64,000 nt of DNA from an uncultured Enterobacteriaceae bacterium (GTDB lineage: Bacteria > Pseudomonadota > Gammaproteobacteria > Enterobacterales > Enterobacteriaceae), in the NCBI GenBank assembly GCA_936920625.1, contig CAKZHC010000040.1, positions 1 through 64,000 on the forward strand, given 5' to 3'. This document shows, one piece after another, positions 8,412 to 18,096 of the stretch (position 1 is its first letter; each line of letters opens with the position of its first letter). Both the position numbers and the translations under genes were made by a program. The notes under the pieces were generated by a model that made no database searches, had not been told where the DNA came from, and worked only from the letters and a program-made list of their open reading frames with translations.

Positions 8412-9623
8412 GTGAGTAGTCGAGCGAATTCATCATTAAAGCTGGTTATTATCTGTGGTTTGCTGGCAATGTTGCTGCCGCTCTCCATCGATATGTATCT
8501 GCCGGCACTGCCGAAGATTGCCCGTAATTTTGACGTAGAAGCGGGCAGGGTGCAGATGACGCTTAATGTGTATGTAATCGGGTTTGCTGCCGGGCAATTA
8601 TTCTGTGGCCCGCTGGCAGACAGTTACGGCCGTAAATCAGTTATTGCCATATCAACGTTCCTCTTTGCGCTGATGACTGCCGCCTGTGCATTATCGCAAT
8701 CTATCGACTCACTAATTTATATGCGTTTATTACACGGGTTATCTGCGTCTGCTGGCAGCGTGGTCATTAATGCATTGATGCGTGACTGCTACTCAGCGGA
8801 GCAGTTTTCACGAATGGTCTCCTTTGTAACACTTGTAACAATCATTGCGCCGCTCGTTGCACCTGTCGCTGGTGGCTGGGTGCTGATGTTCTGGAGCTGG
8901 CATGGGATCTTTTGGATCATTTCAATCATGGCGGTTGTTATCGGTCTGCTGATAGTCACTCAGATTAAAGAAACGCTGCCAAAAGAGAAACGCCAGCCTT
9001 TTAATATCCGTGTGACTTTCAACAATTTTTATTTACTTATTCAAAATAAAAGTGTCTTCAGTTATATGCTGGTAACCGGTTTCTCTTTTGCGGGAATGTT
9101 TGCATTTCTCAATGCTGGTCCCTTTGTTTATATCGAACTGAACCACGTTTCACCGCAGACATTTGGTTATTATTTCTCACTTAATATCGTGTTTTTGTTA
9201 GTGATGACACTCATTAATAGCCGGGCCGTACGCCGTTTTGGCCCGCTGGCGATGTTCCGGTGCGGACTTTTGATTCAGTTTGTGGCAGGTGCCTGGTTGT
9301 TGATTGTTAGCATTTTTAATCTTGACTTTATGGCACTGGTGCTGGGTGTGGCTGTTTATATTGGCTGTGTATCAATGGTTTCGTCCAATGCAATGGCGAT
9401 GATTCTGGCAGATTTTCCCTACATAGCGGGGACTACGGCCTCGCTTGCAGGGACTCTGCGTTTTGGTATTGGTTCTCTGGTGGGGACGCTTCTGTCTATG
9501 GTCAATTTTCGAAGCGCTTGGCCGATGGTGAGTGCTATTTTCCTTTGTGCTACCGCCTCGCTACTATTGTCCTTGTATACATATGCAATCCGGCCGCGTC
9601 ATCAGATGACCCCCTCCTCTTAA
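8412..9623 (+). CDS. bcr: bicyclomycin/sulfonamide resistance MFS transporter Bcr
   Basis: A drug:H+ antiporter of the DHA1 major facilitator family, 403 residues with twelve predicted membrane segments (E. coli Bcr 396). Family signatures visible are PLSIDMYLPALP in helix 1, GPLADSYGRKS in the loop between helices 2 and 3, and SFAGMFAFLNAGPFVYIE in the second half. I chose GTG 8412 because AGGAG lies 7 nt upstream; the longer frame from 8370 has no ribosome binding site and adds 14 polar residues. Known substrates in E. coli are bicyclomycin, sulfathiazole and cysteine. It appears intact. Confidence 0.93.
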   Translation: MSSRANSSLKLVIICGLLAMLLPLSIDMYLPALPKIARNFDVEAGRVQMTLNVYVIGFAAGQLFCGPLADSYGRKSVIAISTFLFALMTAACALSQSIDSLIYMRLLHGLSASAGSVVINALMRDCYSAEQFSRMVSFVTLVTIIAPLVAPVAGGWVLMFWSWHGIFWIISIMAVVIGLLIVTQIKETLPKEKRQPFNIRVTFNNFYLLIQNKSVFSYMLVTGFSFAGMFAFLNAGPFVYIELNHVSPQTFGYYFSLNIVFLLVMTLINSRAVRRFGPLAMFRCGLLIQFVAGAWLLIVSIFNLDFMALVLGVAVYIGCVSMVSSNAMAMILADFPYIAGTTASLAGTLRFGIGSLVGTLLSMVNFRSAWPMVSAIFLCATASLLLSLYTYAIRPRHQMTPSS

Positions 9624-9662
9624 CGCCATTTTACGATAAGTATTAAAATGCAATATGGTCCG

Positions 9663-10238
9663 TTAGCTTTGCACTCCGTCTAAAATGCGCCTGGCCTGAC
9701 GGTAGTGTGTTTTCCAGTAATGCTCGTTAAGATTAGAGATCATCACACCACTACTGCTGGAAGCATGTACAAAATTATTGTTGCCCAGATAGATACCAAT
9801 ATGGCGTCCGGTAGGGCCAAAGCGGAACAGGACCAAATCACCGGGACGTAGTTTAGCGCGTTGTACAGGGTGGCCGGTGTTTTGCTGCTGAAAGGTAGAC
9901 CTGGGTAAACTAAGGCCGAACTGGTCGCGAAACGTAGTCTGCACAAATGCTGAACAATCAATACCCCGCTTGCTGTCTCCGCCCAGACGATAGTGTACCC
10001 CTTTCCAGCTGGCATACTGATCCATGAGCCGGGATTTGACGTCGACGCTCCGGACCAGATCCTCGAACTTATCCTGAGATGTCTCAAGTAAAACAGTATG
10101 TTGGGGCGCCACACTATTTGCTCCCGATTGCGCTTCCTGTTTGACGCCAGATTTGATGCCTGAAGTGCTACAAGCCACCAGCATAATGGCGGGTGACAGG
10201 CGTAAAAAATGTTTCAGAAAGGGTTCATACATGGCCAT
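9663..10238 (-). CDS. mepS: murein DD-endopeptidase MepS (Spr), lipoprotein
   Basis: A 191-residue NlpC/P60 hydrolase that cuts D-Ala-mDAP cross-links to let new peptidoglycan strands in. A lipobox LVAC places the lipidated cysteine at residue 23, so the mature protein is an outer-membrane lipoprotein. The catalytic cysteine is Cys95 in GIDCSAF; the histidines lie in GRHIGIYLG and NFVHASSS. In E. coli the protein is degraded by Prc-NlpI. It is convergent with bcr, 39 bp apart. In E. coli rtn and yejABEFG lie between mepS and bcr; they are absent here. Confidence 0.95.
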   Translation of the reverse strand: MAMYEPFLKHFLRLSPAIMLVACSTSGIKSGVKQEAQSGANSVAPQHTVLLETSQDKFEDLVRSVDVKSRLMDQYASWKGVHYRLGGDSKRGIDCSAFVQTTFRDQFGLSLPRSTFQQQNTGHPVQRAKLRPGDLVLFRFGPTGRHIGIYLGNNNFVHASSSSGVMISNLNEHYWKTHYRQARRILDGVQS

Positions 10239-10769
10239 GTCTGTCTGCGATTCCTTGAATTTTTCAACGGCGATATTAGTTAGCTGGATGGCAAATGGGA
10301 TGAGAATATAGCTTTAAGTCAGGTGATGCAATTCCTTCAATTATTAAAACGCACTAAATAAAAAGCGTTTAATGGTTAAGCGGGAATAACTATGATAAAC
10401 GACTCACATATAGATGCAAGGCTAACCTATCGCAGGCTTTATGGCGAGGTCGCAAGACAATTATTTGTACACTTTCGGGAATGAAAACAGATGTATTGAC
10501 GGTTTGTTTAGTCCAGAACAGCAACTGTTTTACTAAATTAATGGGGTAAAACTGCGCAGGGATGTGAAATAAAATGAATACAAATTAATTAAGATAAGCA
10601 TTGTAATTTTTTCAAATGATATCAATTAGTCGTATCAGAAAAGTAGAGTAACAGCCAGAATGGTCAGGGGCGTTATTATAGTATAATTATACCCGAAAGT
10701 CCGTGTCGTCTGTTAAATCTGGCTTGTCCTGTAGACAGCTACCAGATTCAATATGCCCCGTTCTGGCGG
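10239..10769. other. mepS-lpxT intergenic region
   Basis: These 531 bases carry no open frame of note and no recognisable RNA gene. They should contain the mepS promoter on the minus strand, but no convincing -35/-10 pair was chosen. The base composition is AT-rich and similar to other gaps of this window. Confidence 0.4.
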
Positions 10770-11486
10770 TTAAAAAAAGTCTGGAAGATAGCGGTCAATC
10801 CAGTACACCAGCCAGTCACTACCAGGCGTCATTAACCACCAGCTTAACCCCACCAGTGTTATTGATAGTGAACCTACAGTGATGTCACTTAGCCAGTGTG
10901 CGCCGATCATAATACGGGGTGAGATGAATATCAGGAAAATAGCCAGGGCAATCACAAAGGCCCGAAGGCCAAAATAACGCCACATAAAGCCGGCAAAAAT
11001 AATCAACATCATACCGTGATCACCTGGAAAACTGTTTGCAGAAGCATCTTTGACAGCAAGACCTGTCAGTTCTGCGGCGTGGTTCACATTGGGGAAAAAT
11101 TGGGTTGGACTGGGGTGATCGCCGGGTAACTGATGCGCAAGTTGGTTCAGTATTACTGCTGTCAGCAGAAGGGTAATGCCGATAGCGAACATGCGGCGGC
11201 GTCCACGCGAATCACTATGATACCAGTAGCTGTAGTAAAGCCCACCCATTGCCAGTAGTGAAACCGCATCAAAAGCACGGTAGTTGGTAAGGGCTATAAA
11301 CCATAGCAGAGGTTTACTGGTGACCATACGATCGTTAAACCAGTAAAAAATTGTGCTATCGAGAGGAAACCAGAAACCACCATTCTCTGGCAGGTACCAG
11401 GAGCAAAAAATTGTGATCCCCAATATATTTAATAAGATAATAACAATAAAACGTTTTACACTCATCATATTAAAGTAAGCAGACAT
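10770..11486 (-). CDS. lpxT: Kdo2-lipid A phosphotransferase LpxT (YeiU)
   Basis: A 238-residue inner-membrane PAP2-family protein matching E. coli LpxT (237) in length and order. LpxT transfers a phosphate from undecaprenyl pyrophosphate to the 1-phosphate of lipid A on the periplasmic side. Six hydrophobic segments are visible. The PAP2 motifs are KDASANSFPGDHGMM (second motif, with PGDH) and RIMIGAHWLSDITVG (third motif, with the catalytic His and Asp). It stands upstream of mepS in the same direction, as in E. coli. No defect is seen. Confidence 0.92.
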   Translation of the reverse strand: MSAYFNMMSVKRFIVIILLNILGITIFCSWYLPENGGFWFPLDSTIFYWFNDRMVTSKPLLWFIALTNYRAFDAVSLLAMGGLYYSYWYHSDSRGRRRMFAIGITLLLTAVILNQLAHQLPGDHPSPTQFFPNVNHAAELTGLAVKDASANSFPGDHGMMLIIFAGFMWRYFGLRAFVIALAIFLIFISPRIMIGAHWLSDITVGSLSITLVGLSWWLMTPGSDWLVYWIDRYLPDFF

Positions 11487-11690
11487 CCTAATAAAAGTAG
11501 GCAGTTATAACTGTAATATCTTGAAATATTATTCTTTATTGTCCCAGTTTATTGATTAATTTCAGGTACGAGAACAGATAGCTGGAAAACAAATAAACCC
11601 ATCACTATAAAATAATTATCTCATGGCGGGAGATGCTTAACTGTGCTCGGCGTCTCTAATTAAAGACCATCACTATCGGCTATCTGTCGG

Positions 11691-12005
11691 TTAGTTGTAA
11701 TTGACAGTAATAATGCCTTTTTGCTGTTGCCCGTCGAGCCAGTACACCGACGTTGTCGCGATACCAAAAGGCAGGGTACTGTTTTGGTTGCTCACAGCCC
11801 AGTGGCTGCTAAGAAGTTCACCTCCCCGTCTGCATGTATAAGTCACCAGCTTGCCCGCCTGATGCTTATCACAATCGGATTCAGAGAGTGTACCGTAAAA
11901 TGCAATTACCCCCTGACTGGCGGCATGTACAAGTGGATTGATAAAAGCAGAAATTATCAATAATGTTACGATGCTGTGGGTCAAATGCCAAATAGTCAGA
12001 TTCAT
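11691..12005 (-). CDS. small secreted protein, fimbrial-subunit-like
   Basis: A 104-residue product from ATG 12005, where AGGC precedes the start; a longer frame to 12068 lacks a site. It starts with a clear signal peptide (hydrophobic stretch, then INPLVHA just before ASQGVI). The mature part of about 75 residues has two cysteines (ESDCDKH and YTCRRGG) and ends in QQKGIITVNYN, an arrangement reminiscent of small type 1 fimbrial-like proteins. I cannot name it. It lies alone between lpxT and the fructose operon, with neither chaperone nor usher genes nearby. An orphan periplasmic protein is the safest reading. Confidence 0.55.
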   Translation of the reverse strand: MNLTIWHLTHSIVTLLIISAFINPLVHAASQGVIAFYGTLSESDCDKHQAGKLVTYTCRRGGELLSSHWAVSNQNSTLPFGIATTSVYWLDGQQQKGIITVNYN

Positions 12006-12068
12006 GGAAGTGCCTCGTTGAAAAAGATAAATACCGGCACGTCCTTGTGGGGGATAATAACGTAACAA

Positions 12069-12680
12069 GTTAATAGAGCTGGTATACTTTCAGAATTGTT
12101 CTTATTGAAAGCACCACGGTGTTATTAGTCCGTTGATAATAAAAAATTTAGTAATAAGCTTTGCTCAGGGAAATAACTATTGACATTGCGTTATAGCTTC
12201 AGACTACTATGTCAGATGAAGATCCCCGAACGCATTTTTGTTATGTCTCGCCGGGCGCGAGAAAGACAGACGTTAACAACCTGTGATACAGGTTATTGTT
12301 AGCATTATAGAGAACCGGTACAGATAATAGATACACATTGCTTATGTTGTTATTATCATGGCGGATGCATCCGCTCCGGATAACTTATAATGAAAGTTAT
12401 GCAATTTTAGTCAAGTCTGAAGAGAAAAATTAGGAATATTCAAATAGCAATTAATTTTCATCACGTGATCTCAGCAGTAAATTATAACTACCAATCTGAG
12501 TTATGCAGCCGTAAATACTTCTATATTCCTGATTATAGTATATTTCATCTTCCTTCCTGTATGAAGATATAACCATGCAAGTAAGGTATTATTATTTTTT
12601 CGTAGAAAAATGTGCACATAATCAAAATTTCGCATCATTGTTTAGGATAAAACTTGTCAGATAATGATAAAGAGAGCAGA
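12069..12680. other. non-coding region upstream of the fruB control region
   Basis: About 600 AT-rich bases without a convincing gene on either strand. Several short inverted repeats occur but none has terminator geometry. The region ends at the two Cra operators that belong to the fructose operon. Confidence 0.4.
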
Positions 12681-12685
12681 TTTAT

Positions 12686-12697
12686 TGAAACGGTTCA
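12686..12697. promoter_or_regulatory. Cra (FruR) operator, distal
   Basis: TGAAACGGTTCA fits the Cra consensus TGAAWCGNTTNA and lies 79 bp upstream of the fruB start. In E. coli fruB also has two Cra sites; Cra represses the operon and is released by fructose 1-phosphate or fructose 1,6-bisphosphate. Confidence 0.75.
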
Positions 12698-12740
12698 GCT
12701 TAGACCTGACAGCTCATTGTCATCCAGTGCAATTCAGCTA

Positions 12741-12754
12741 GCTGAAACGATTCG
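12741..12754. promoter_or_regulatory. Cra (FruR) operator, proximal
   Basis: GCTGAAACGATTCG matches the Cra consensus GCTGAAWCGWTTCA at 13 of 14 positions and ends 21 bp before the fruB ATG. Together with the distal site it makes catabolite control of the fructose operon by Cra likely. Confidence 0.8.
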
Positions 12755-12775
12755 CCAATAAACGGGAAAAGAACT

Positions 12776-13909
12776 ATGTTTCGGCTTGATCTGAACGCAA
12801 TTCACATAGGTGCCAGGGCCAGTAATAAACAAGAGGCTATAAAGCTGGTAGCAGCGGCTCTGTGTGATGCGGGTAGTATTCGTAAAGAGTATGTCAACGG
12901 TATGCTGGCGCGAGAGCAACAAACATCCACATATATTGGTAACGGTATTGCCATACCTCATGGTACCACGGAAACGCGTCATGAAGTGTTAAAAACAGGT
13001 ATTCAGATTTTCCAGTTTTCGGAAGGAGTTAAGTGGGGTGATAATCAGACAGTCTATATAGTCATTGGTATTGCGGCTAAAGCGGATGATCATCTGGAGT
13101 TACTAAAACAGCTAACCCATATATTAAGTGATGACTGTGTAGAGGCTAAGTTACGCAATACTGATTCAGCGGAAGTGTTGCACGCCCTTCTGACGGGTGA
13201 GCGGAAAATAACAGAATTAAAATTCAATACCTCACTAATAGTCACTAATGTGGCTGCCAGCAATTTGCTCACTTTACAGCTCCTCAACGTTTGCCGGCTT
13301 CTCAAAATTGGAGCAGTAGATAAACACTTTGTGAGCAACGCAGCAAATGAAAAGGCATTGCACCTTGGTCGGGGAATTTGGCTTGACAGCAGTGAGCGGG
13401 GGAATTTGCAGAGTGCAGTTGCGATAAGCCGGCTGGCCATACCGCAGGAGGAAGAGGGGGAACCACTCGTTATGCTGATAACGGTGTCGATGGCTGACAA
13501 CCAGCCACAAAAAGTTCTTAGCCATCTAAGCCAGTTGCTTATTAGGGAACAGGAACAACGCCTGTTAGAGGCAGATAAGGCAGGGATCCTGGCACTGTTA
13601 ACCACCGAAGCTGTTGTAGAAGCACCAACACTCACAGCAGAATATGTGATTCGTAATGAACATGGACTGCATGCTCGTCCGGGCATTATTTTGGTCAGCG
13701 TAATTAAACAATTCAACAGCACCATTACCATCACTAATCTGGACGGCACTGGCATCCCTTCCAATGGCCGCAGCCTGATGAAAGTTGTCGCACTGGGTGT
13801 AAAAAGAGGTCATCGTTTACGCGTCACAGCTACCGGAAACGATGCAGAAGCTGCACTAAGCGCCATCGAAGAGACAATCAGTAATGGTATAGGTGAGAGT
13901 GTAGTATGA
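12776..13909 (+). CDS. fruB: fructose PTS diphosphoryl transfer protein (IIA-HPr fusion)
   Basis: A 377-residue cytoplasmic protein (E. coli FruB 376). The N-terminal IIA-Fru domain (about 1-145) has its phosphorylated His62 in GIAIPHGTT; a central spacer domain follows; the C-terminal HPr-like domain (FPr) has His299 in NEHGLHARPG and the SNGRSLM regulatory-site region. It takes phosphate from enzyme I and passes it to the IIB domain of FruA. It is the first gene of fruBKA and overlaps fruK by 4 bp (ATGA), so translation is coupled. Two Cra operators lie upstream. Confidence 0.97.
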   Translation: MFRLDLNAIHIGARASNKQEAIKLVAAALCDAGSIRKEYVNGMLAREQQTSTYIGNGIAIPHGTTETRHEVLKTGIQIFQFSEGVKWGDNQTVYIVIGIAAKADDHLELLKQLTHILSDDCVEAKLRNTDSAEVLHALLTGERKITELKFNTSLIVTNVAASNLLTLQLLNVCRLLKIGAVDKHFVSNAANEKALHLGRGIWLDSSERGNLQSAVAISRLAIPQEEEGEPLVMLITVSMADNQPQKVLSHLSQLLIREQEQRLLEADKAGILALLTTEAVVEAPTLTAEYVIRNEHGLHARPGIILVSVIKQFNSTITITNLDGTGIPSNGRSLMKVVALGVKRGHRLRVTATGNDAEAALSAIEETISNGIGESVV

Positions 13910-14844
13910 ACCACCGTGTTGCCACTATCACCCTTAATCCAGCATTGGACTTGGTAGGCTATTGTGCTGAAGTTGAATGGGGAGAAATCAACCGGGTTAC
14001 TACTACCGGCCTGCATCCGGCGGGCAAAGGGATTAATGTAGCCAGGGTACTTAAAGATCTTGGAATCGATGTTACAGCTGGCGGATTGTTGGGCAAAGAA
14101 AACCAGAACGGTTTTCAGCGGCTGTTTGATGAGCTCGGAATTATCAACCGCTTTCAGATGGTTAGAGGTCGTAACCGTGTTAACGTCAAACTGACGGACA
14201 AAGAGGGCGCGGTGACTGAACTCAATTTTTCAGGCTTTAATGTGACAGCGGATGACTGGCAACGCTTCACCACAGACTCTCTCACATGGCTCGGGCAGTT
14301 TGATATGGTTTGCATCAGTGGCAGCCTGCCAGCTGGGATTAATCCTGATGCGTTCACTGACTGGATGAGCAAATTACGTATACTCTGCCCCTATATCATT
14401 TTTGACAGCAGTCACGAGACGCTAGCGGCAGGATTGAAAGCACTCCCCTGGATGATCAAGCCGAATCGTCAGGAAGTGGAAATGTGGGCAGGCCGGCAGT
14501 TGTCCTCTCTGGAGGAGTTAATTCGAGTAGCTCATCAGCTATGTGCTCAGGGTATTGTTCATGTTGTTATATCACTTGGTGCAGAAGGTGCGCTGTGGAT
14601 CAATGCCTCGGGTGGATGGATTGCCCGTCCTCCCTCATGTGAGGTGGTTAGTACTGTTGGCGCGGGTGACTCCATGGTGGGCGGGCTGATTTATGGCCTG
14701 CTAATGCGTGAATCGAGTGAGTACACCTTTCGCCTGGCTACCGCCGTTGCAGCACTGGCAGTAAGCCAGGCTAACGTTGGTATTAGGGACCATACCCAGC
14801 TGGCTATGATGATGCCGCAGATAGAACTCGAACCTGTTTACTGA
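13906..14844 (+). CDS. fruK: 1-phosphofructokinase
   Basis: A PfkB-family sugar kinase of 312 residues that phosphorylates fructose 1-phosphate to fructose 1,6-bisphosphate. The first PfkB signature is seen in HPAGKGINVARVLKDLG near residue 40 and the second, with the catalytic Asp, in VSTVGAGDSMVGG near residue 250. It overlaps fruB by 4 bp and is followed 15 bp later by fruA. Its substrate is the main inducer of the operon, since it removes Cra from the DNA. The gene seems intact. Confidence 0.97.
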   Translation: MNHRVATITLNPALDLVGYCAEVEWGEINRVTTTGLHPAGKGINVARVLKDLGIDVTAGGLLGKENQNGFQRLFDELGIINRFQMVRGRNRVNVKLTDKEGAVTELNFSGFNVTADDWQRFTTDSLTWLGQFDMVCISGSLPAGINPDAFTDWMSKLRILCPYIIFDSSHETLAAGLKALPWMIKPNRQEVEMWAGRQLSSLEELIRVAHQLCAQGIVHVVISLGAEGALWINASGGWIARPPSCEVVSTVGAGDSMVGGLIYGLLMRESSEYTFRLATAVAALAVSQANVGIRDHTQLAMMMPQIELEPVY

Positions 14845-14859
14845 CCGCGAGAGGAACAA

Positions 14860-16554
14860 ATGAAAACGCTACTAATCATTGACCCCGCGCTGGGGCATGC
14901 CAAAGGCTACCTGGCCCGCCAGCTTGCTGTTGGCGCTGCAAGTAAAGCTGGTATTACACTAACAGATAACGCTGAGAAAGCCGGGCAGGCGATTGTGATA
15001 GGCAACCGAGTGCCAGCTAATGATGACCTGAAAGATAAGCCGCTTTGTCTGGTTGATATCGCTGCACTGATGCGTCAGCGAGAAAATGCGCTAACTCAAG
15101 CGATAGACAATATAAGGCCCCTGAATGTGCCGGCAAACGCTGGTGCTGTTGATGCTAAAACCAGGATGAATCATAAGCGCCTGCTGGCTATTACGGCGTG
15201 TCCGACCGGAGTTGCGCATACATTTATGGCGGCAGAGGCCATTGAAACTGAGGCTAAAAAGCGTGGCTGGTGGGTAAAAGTAGAAACCCGCGGCTCCGTG
15301 GGAGCAAGAAATCTCATCACCTCTGAAGAGGTGGCAGCGGCCGATCTGGTTATTGTGGCGGCAGATATTGAAGTTGACATGCAAAAATTTGCAGGCAAGC
15401 CCATATACCGTACCACTACCAGACTTGCTTTGAAGAAAACTGAAGAAGAGTTAGATAATGCAGTCACTCAGGCGTGTGCTTATCAGCGCAAAAATAGCAA
15501 TACACTGCCAGACTCTCATGGCAGGGAACAACGAGAGGATCCTCTGCGTCATCTGTTGACCGGTGTTTCGTATATGGTGCCTATGGTAGTGGCGGGTGGT
15601 CTCTGTATTGCACTTTCATTTGCGTTTGGTATTACTGCTTTTGAAAAGCCGGGCTCACTGACCGCCGCGCTGATGCAAATTGGTCATGATAGTGCTTTCA
15701 GACTGATAGCGCCGGTACTGGCCGGTTTTATTGCTTTTTCTATTGCCGATCGCCCAGGTCTGACACCGGGGCTGATTGGTGGTCTGCTGGCCACCTCCGT
15801 TAATGCAGGCTTTCTCGGGGGAATTGTGGCGGGCTTTATGGCGGGGTACTCGGCAAAGTTTCTGAATAATCAGGTGAAACTACCTAAAAGCATGGAGGCA
15901 TTAAAACCAGTTCTCATCATTCCGCTGGCTGCGAGCCTGATAACAGGTCTGATGATGCTCTATATCGTCGGTGTACCCGTGGCTGCCATCACGAACAACC
16001 TGACCTATTGGCTGGCCAATATGGGGGCTACTAATGCCGTGCTAATGGGGGCTATCCTGGGGGCCATGGTATGCGTCGACATGGGAGGTCCATTGAATAA
16101 AGTCGCCTATACTTTTGGTATCGGCCTGCTTGGTTCTCATAACTATACTCCTATGGCGGCCATTATGGCGGCAGGTATGGTTCCACCACTGGCAATGGGG
16201 CTGGCAACGATTCTGGTGCCTAAAAAATTTGATAGTAATCAGCAGGAAGGAGGCAAGGCATCGCTGGTGCTTGGGTTATGCTTTATTACTGAAGGCGCTA
16301 TTCCTTTCGCCGCCCGCGATCCCATGAGGGTGCTGCCTTGTTGTATAGCTGGTGGTGCATTGACGGGGGCTATTTCTATGTATATCGGTGCCGAGCTGAT
16401 GTCACCCCACGGCGGTTTTTTTGTGCTGCTGATTCCAAAAGCAATAACCCCGGTAGGAGGCTATTTGGCTGCTATAGCTTTTGGTACGCTGGTGGCTGGC
16501 CTCAGTTATGCTCTGTTTAAGCGCCGTGACGTGAAGATGATATCAGTGGGCTGA
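14860..16554 (+). CDS. fruA: fructose-specific PTS enzyme IIB'BC
   Basis: A 564-residue membrane permease that imports fructose and delivers it as fructose 1-phosphate. The order is a degenerate IIB' domain (1-100), an active IIB domain with Cys114 in ITACPTGVAHTF, a polar linker near residues 205-230, and an IIC domain with eight or more hydrophobic segments to the C-terminus. GAGAGGAAC precedes the ATG. This is the last gene of the operon; a strong hairpin begins at its stop codon. The length equals that of E. coli FruA (563), so the fructose system should work. Confidence 0.97.
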   Translation: MKTLLIIDPALGHAKGYLARQLAVGAASKAGITLTDNAEKAGQAIVIGNRVPANDDLKDKPLCLVDIAALMRQRENALTQAIDNIRPLNVPANAGAVDAKTRMNHKRLLAITACPTGVAHTFMAAEAIETEAKKRGWWVKVETRGSVGARNLITSEEVAAADLVIVAADIEVDMQKFAGKPIYRTTTRLALKKTEEELDNAVTQACAYQRKNSNTLPDSHGREQREDPLRHLLTGVSYMVPMVVAGGLCIALSFAFGITAFEKPGSLTAALMQIGHDSAFRLIAPVLAGFIAFSIADRPGLTPGLIGGLLATSVNAGFLGGIVAGFMAGYSAKFLNNQVKLPKSMEALKPVLIIPLAASLITGLMMLYIVGVPVAAITNNLTYWLANMGATNAVLMGAILGAMVCVDMGGPLNKVAYTFGIGLLGSHNYTPMAAIMAAGMVPPLAMGLATILVPKKFDSNQQEGGKASLVLGLCFITEGAIPFAARDPMRVLPCCIAGGALTGAISMYIGAELMSPHGGFFVLLIPKAITPVGGYLAAIAFGTLVAGLSYALFKRRDVKMISVG

Positions 16555-16585
16555 TAACAAGGGCGCACTGCCTCCTTGTTATCAG
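16551..16585 (+). terminator. terminator of the fruBKA operon
   Basis: CTGATAACAAGG (16551-16562) and CCTTGTTATCAG (16574-16585) form a perfect 12-bp stem with an 11-nt loop. The left arm includes the fruA stop codon. A T-rich stretch follows about 12 bp later. It may also limit transcription arriving from nfo on the other strand. Confidence 0.75.
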
Positions 16586-16670
16586 AAATGGAAATTTCTT
16601 TTTGTATTGTAGGTGTCATGACTGCCGGATCTGTCTATTAATTTCATCTTTTGGCTTTAACCACATTTCT

Positions 16671-17511
16671 TCATGCCTGCTGTTGATAAAGCCAGGCAAT
16701 TTCCTCTTTCCAGATATCGGGATTGATAGTTTCAAGGATCAGTGGAATACCATCGAAACGCGCATCCTGCATGATCCACCGGAACGCAGTTTCTCCAATA
16801 TTGCCCTTACCCAGACTATGATGACGATCAACACGGCTGTTATATTCACTTTTGGCATCGTTGAGGTGCATACCGCGCAGGTAGTTAAAACCTACCTCGC
16901 GCTCAAAAATAGTGAAAGTATTCCGACACTGCTCTTCAGTACGCAGATCATAACCGGCAGCAAAAGCATGGCAGGTATCAATACACACCCCCACCCGCGA
17001 TTTATCTTCTACATGGCTGATGATGGTAGCCAGCTGACCGAAATCAAAACCCAGATTACTCCCCTGGCCTGCGGTATTCTCAATGACGGCGGTTACACCT
17101 TCGGTTTTTTCCAGTGCAATATTGACAGATTCGGCTATCCGTTTCAGACAGGCGTGCTCGTCAATCTGCTGCAAATGGCTGCCGGGGTGGAAGTTAAGCA
17201 GGGTCAAACCCAGCTGCTGGCAACGGGTCATTTCATCAATAAACGCTGCGCGCGATTTTTCCAGTGCTTCTGCGACAGGATGGCCAATTAATCAGATAGC
17301 TATCATGGGGAAGGATTTGTGCCGGAGTGAAATGGTATCTTTCACAGGCATCGCGAAAAGCGTTAATTGTTGTTTCGCTTAACGGGGGTGCCTGCCACTG
17401 CCGCTGGTTTTTAGTAAAAAGTGCGAAAGCAGTGGCATTGAGTGCATGAGCGCGGGCAACGGCCTGCTCCACGCCACCAGCAGCACTGACGTGAGCGCCA
17501 ATATACTTCAT
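16671..17511 (-). pseudogene. nfo: endonuclease IV, frameshifted
   Basis: Endonuclease IV is an AP endonuclease of base excision repair with three zinc ions. The N-terminal part from ATG 17511 (MKYIGAHVSAAGG to HDSYLIN) and the C-terminal part (MTRCQQLGLTLLNFHPGSH to LILETINPDIW) both match the E. coli enzyme closely, but they lie in different frames. The break is at about 17286, where AAT-T-GGC-CAT replaces the codons for Asn-Leu-Gly-His-Pro, a net loss of 2 nt. Full length would be about 280 residues (E. coli 285). The truncated product would end after about 92 residues and lack most zinc ligands. The rest of the sequence is well preserved, so the event is recent, unless it is an assembly error. 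Confidence 0.88.
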
Positions 17512-17655
17512 ATTTAATTCTCCTGTCTTTTGTGCTAATTCCGTTGCGGGAGAGCATAATAACCCGAAGCGATCACTCAGGCCTATGGCAAATCTATACA
17601 GGGGCACTGGCTATAGGCATGAAACAGGGCCAGATGAGCCAGTAGAGCTTCCCAT

Positions 17656-17671
17656 GTTGAAACGTTTTAAC
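17656..17671. promoter_or_regulatory. Cra-like palindrome
   Basis: GTTGAAACGTTTTAAC is palindromic at 14 of 16 positions and fits the Cra core TGAAACGNTTNA. It lies 145 bp upstream of the broken nfo and 426 bp upstream of the effector-like gene at 18097. No target gene is assured. The rest of 17512-18096 has no other feature that I can support. Confidence 0.4.
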
Positions 17672-18096
17672 TTAGGCCCGTGCGGAGGCATTTGTAGGAA
17701 TGATCTGATGCAGTGGCGTGTAATCTATTTCTTTATGTGAAAATATACTGACCGCAGATAACAGTAAAAATCCCTGCGTCAGATCCCTAATCCTGGTTGG
17801 CAAAACCGTTAAGCTAATAATCCGTTCTCAGCATATACCCTAAATGTTTGGTTAACACTTTTACTCTCTTCATCCGGTCTCTTCATAAGTATGTCGTTAT
17901 TAATAATATCATCATGTAATTATATTTTTTTGGGTAATTATAGATAGTTACTGGAATTGAGGCTTATCAGATTATCGCCGTGGCATGGATGCTGATGTCA
18001 TCGTTTACAGAATGGGCATTTGCTACAGAATGTCTGTCCAATAAAAAATTTTGGCAAATCTGCCAGCTGCAGATATCCGAAATAAGGAGGAATTTT

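Noticed and set aside
13090..13764. Long minus-strand frame opposite fruB (224 codons)
   Set aside because: It is antisense to a well-conserved IIA-HPr gene, rich in Ser/Arg/Leu as shadow frames are, and has no family resemblance.
16602..17291. Plus-strand 229-codon frame opposite nfo
   Set aside because: It is the mirror of the endonuclease IV gene; the minus strand clearly codes for the conserved protein, although it is frameshifted.
17940..18000. Hrp box upstream of the effector-like gene
   Set aside because: GGAATTG and a later CCGTGGCA vaguely recall the two halves, but neither GGAACC nor CCAC with correct spacing is present.
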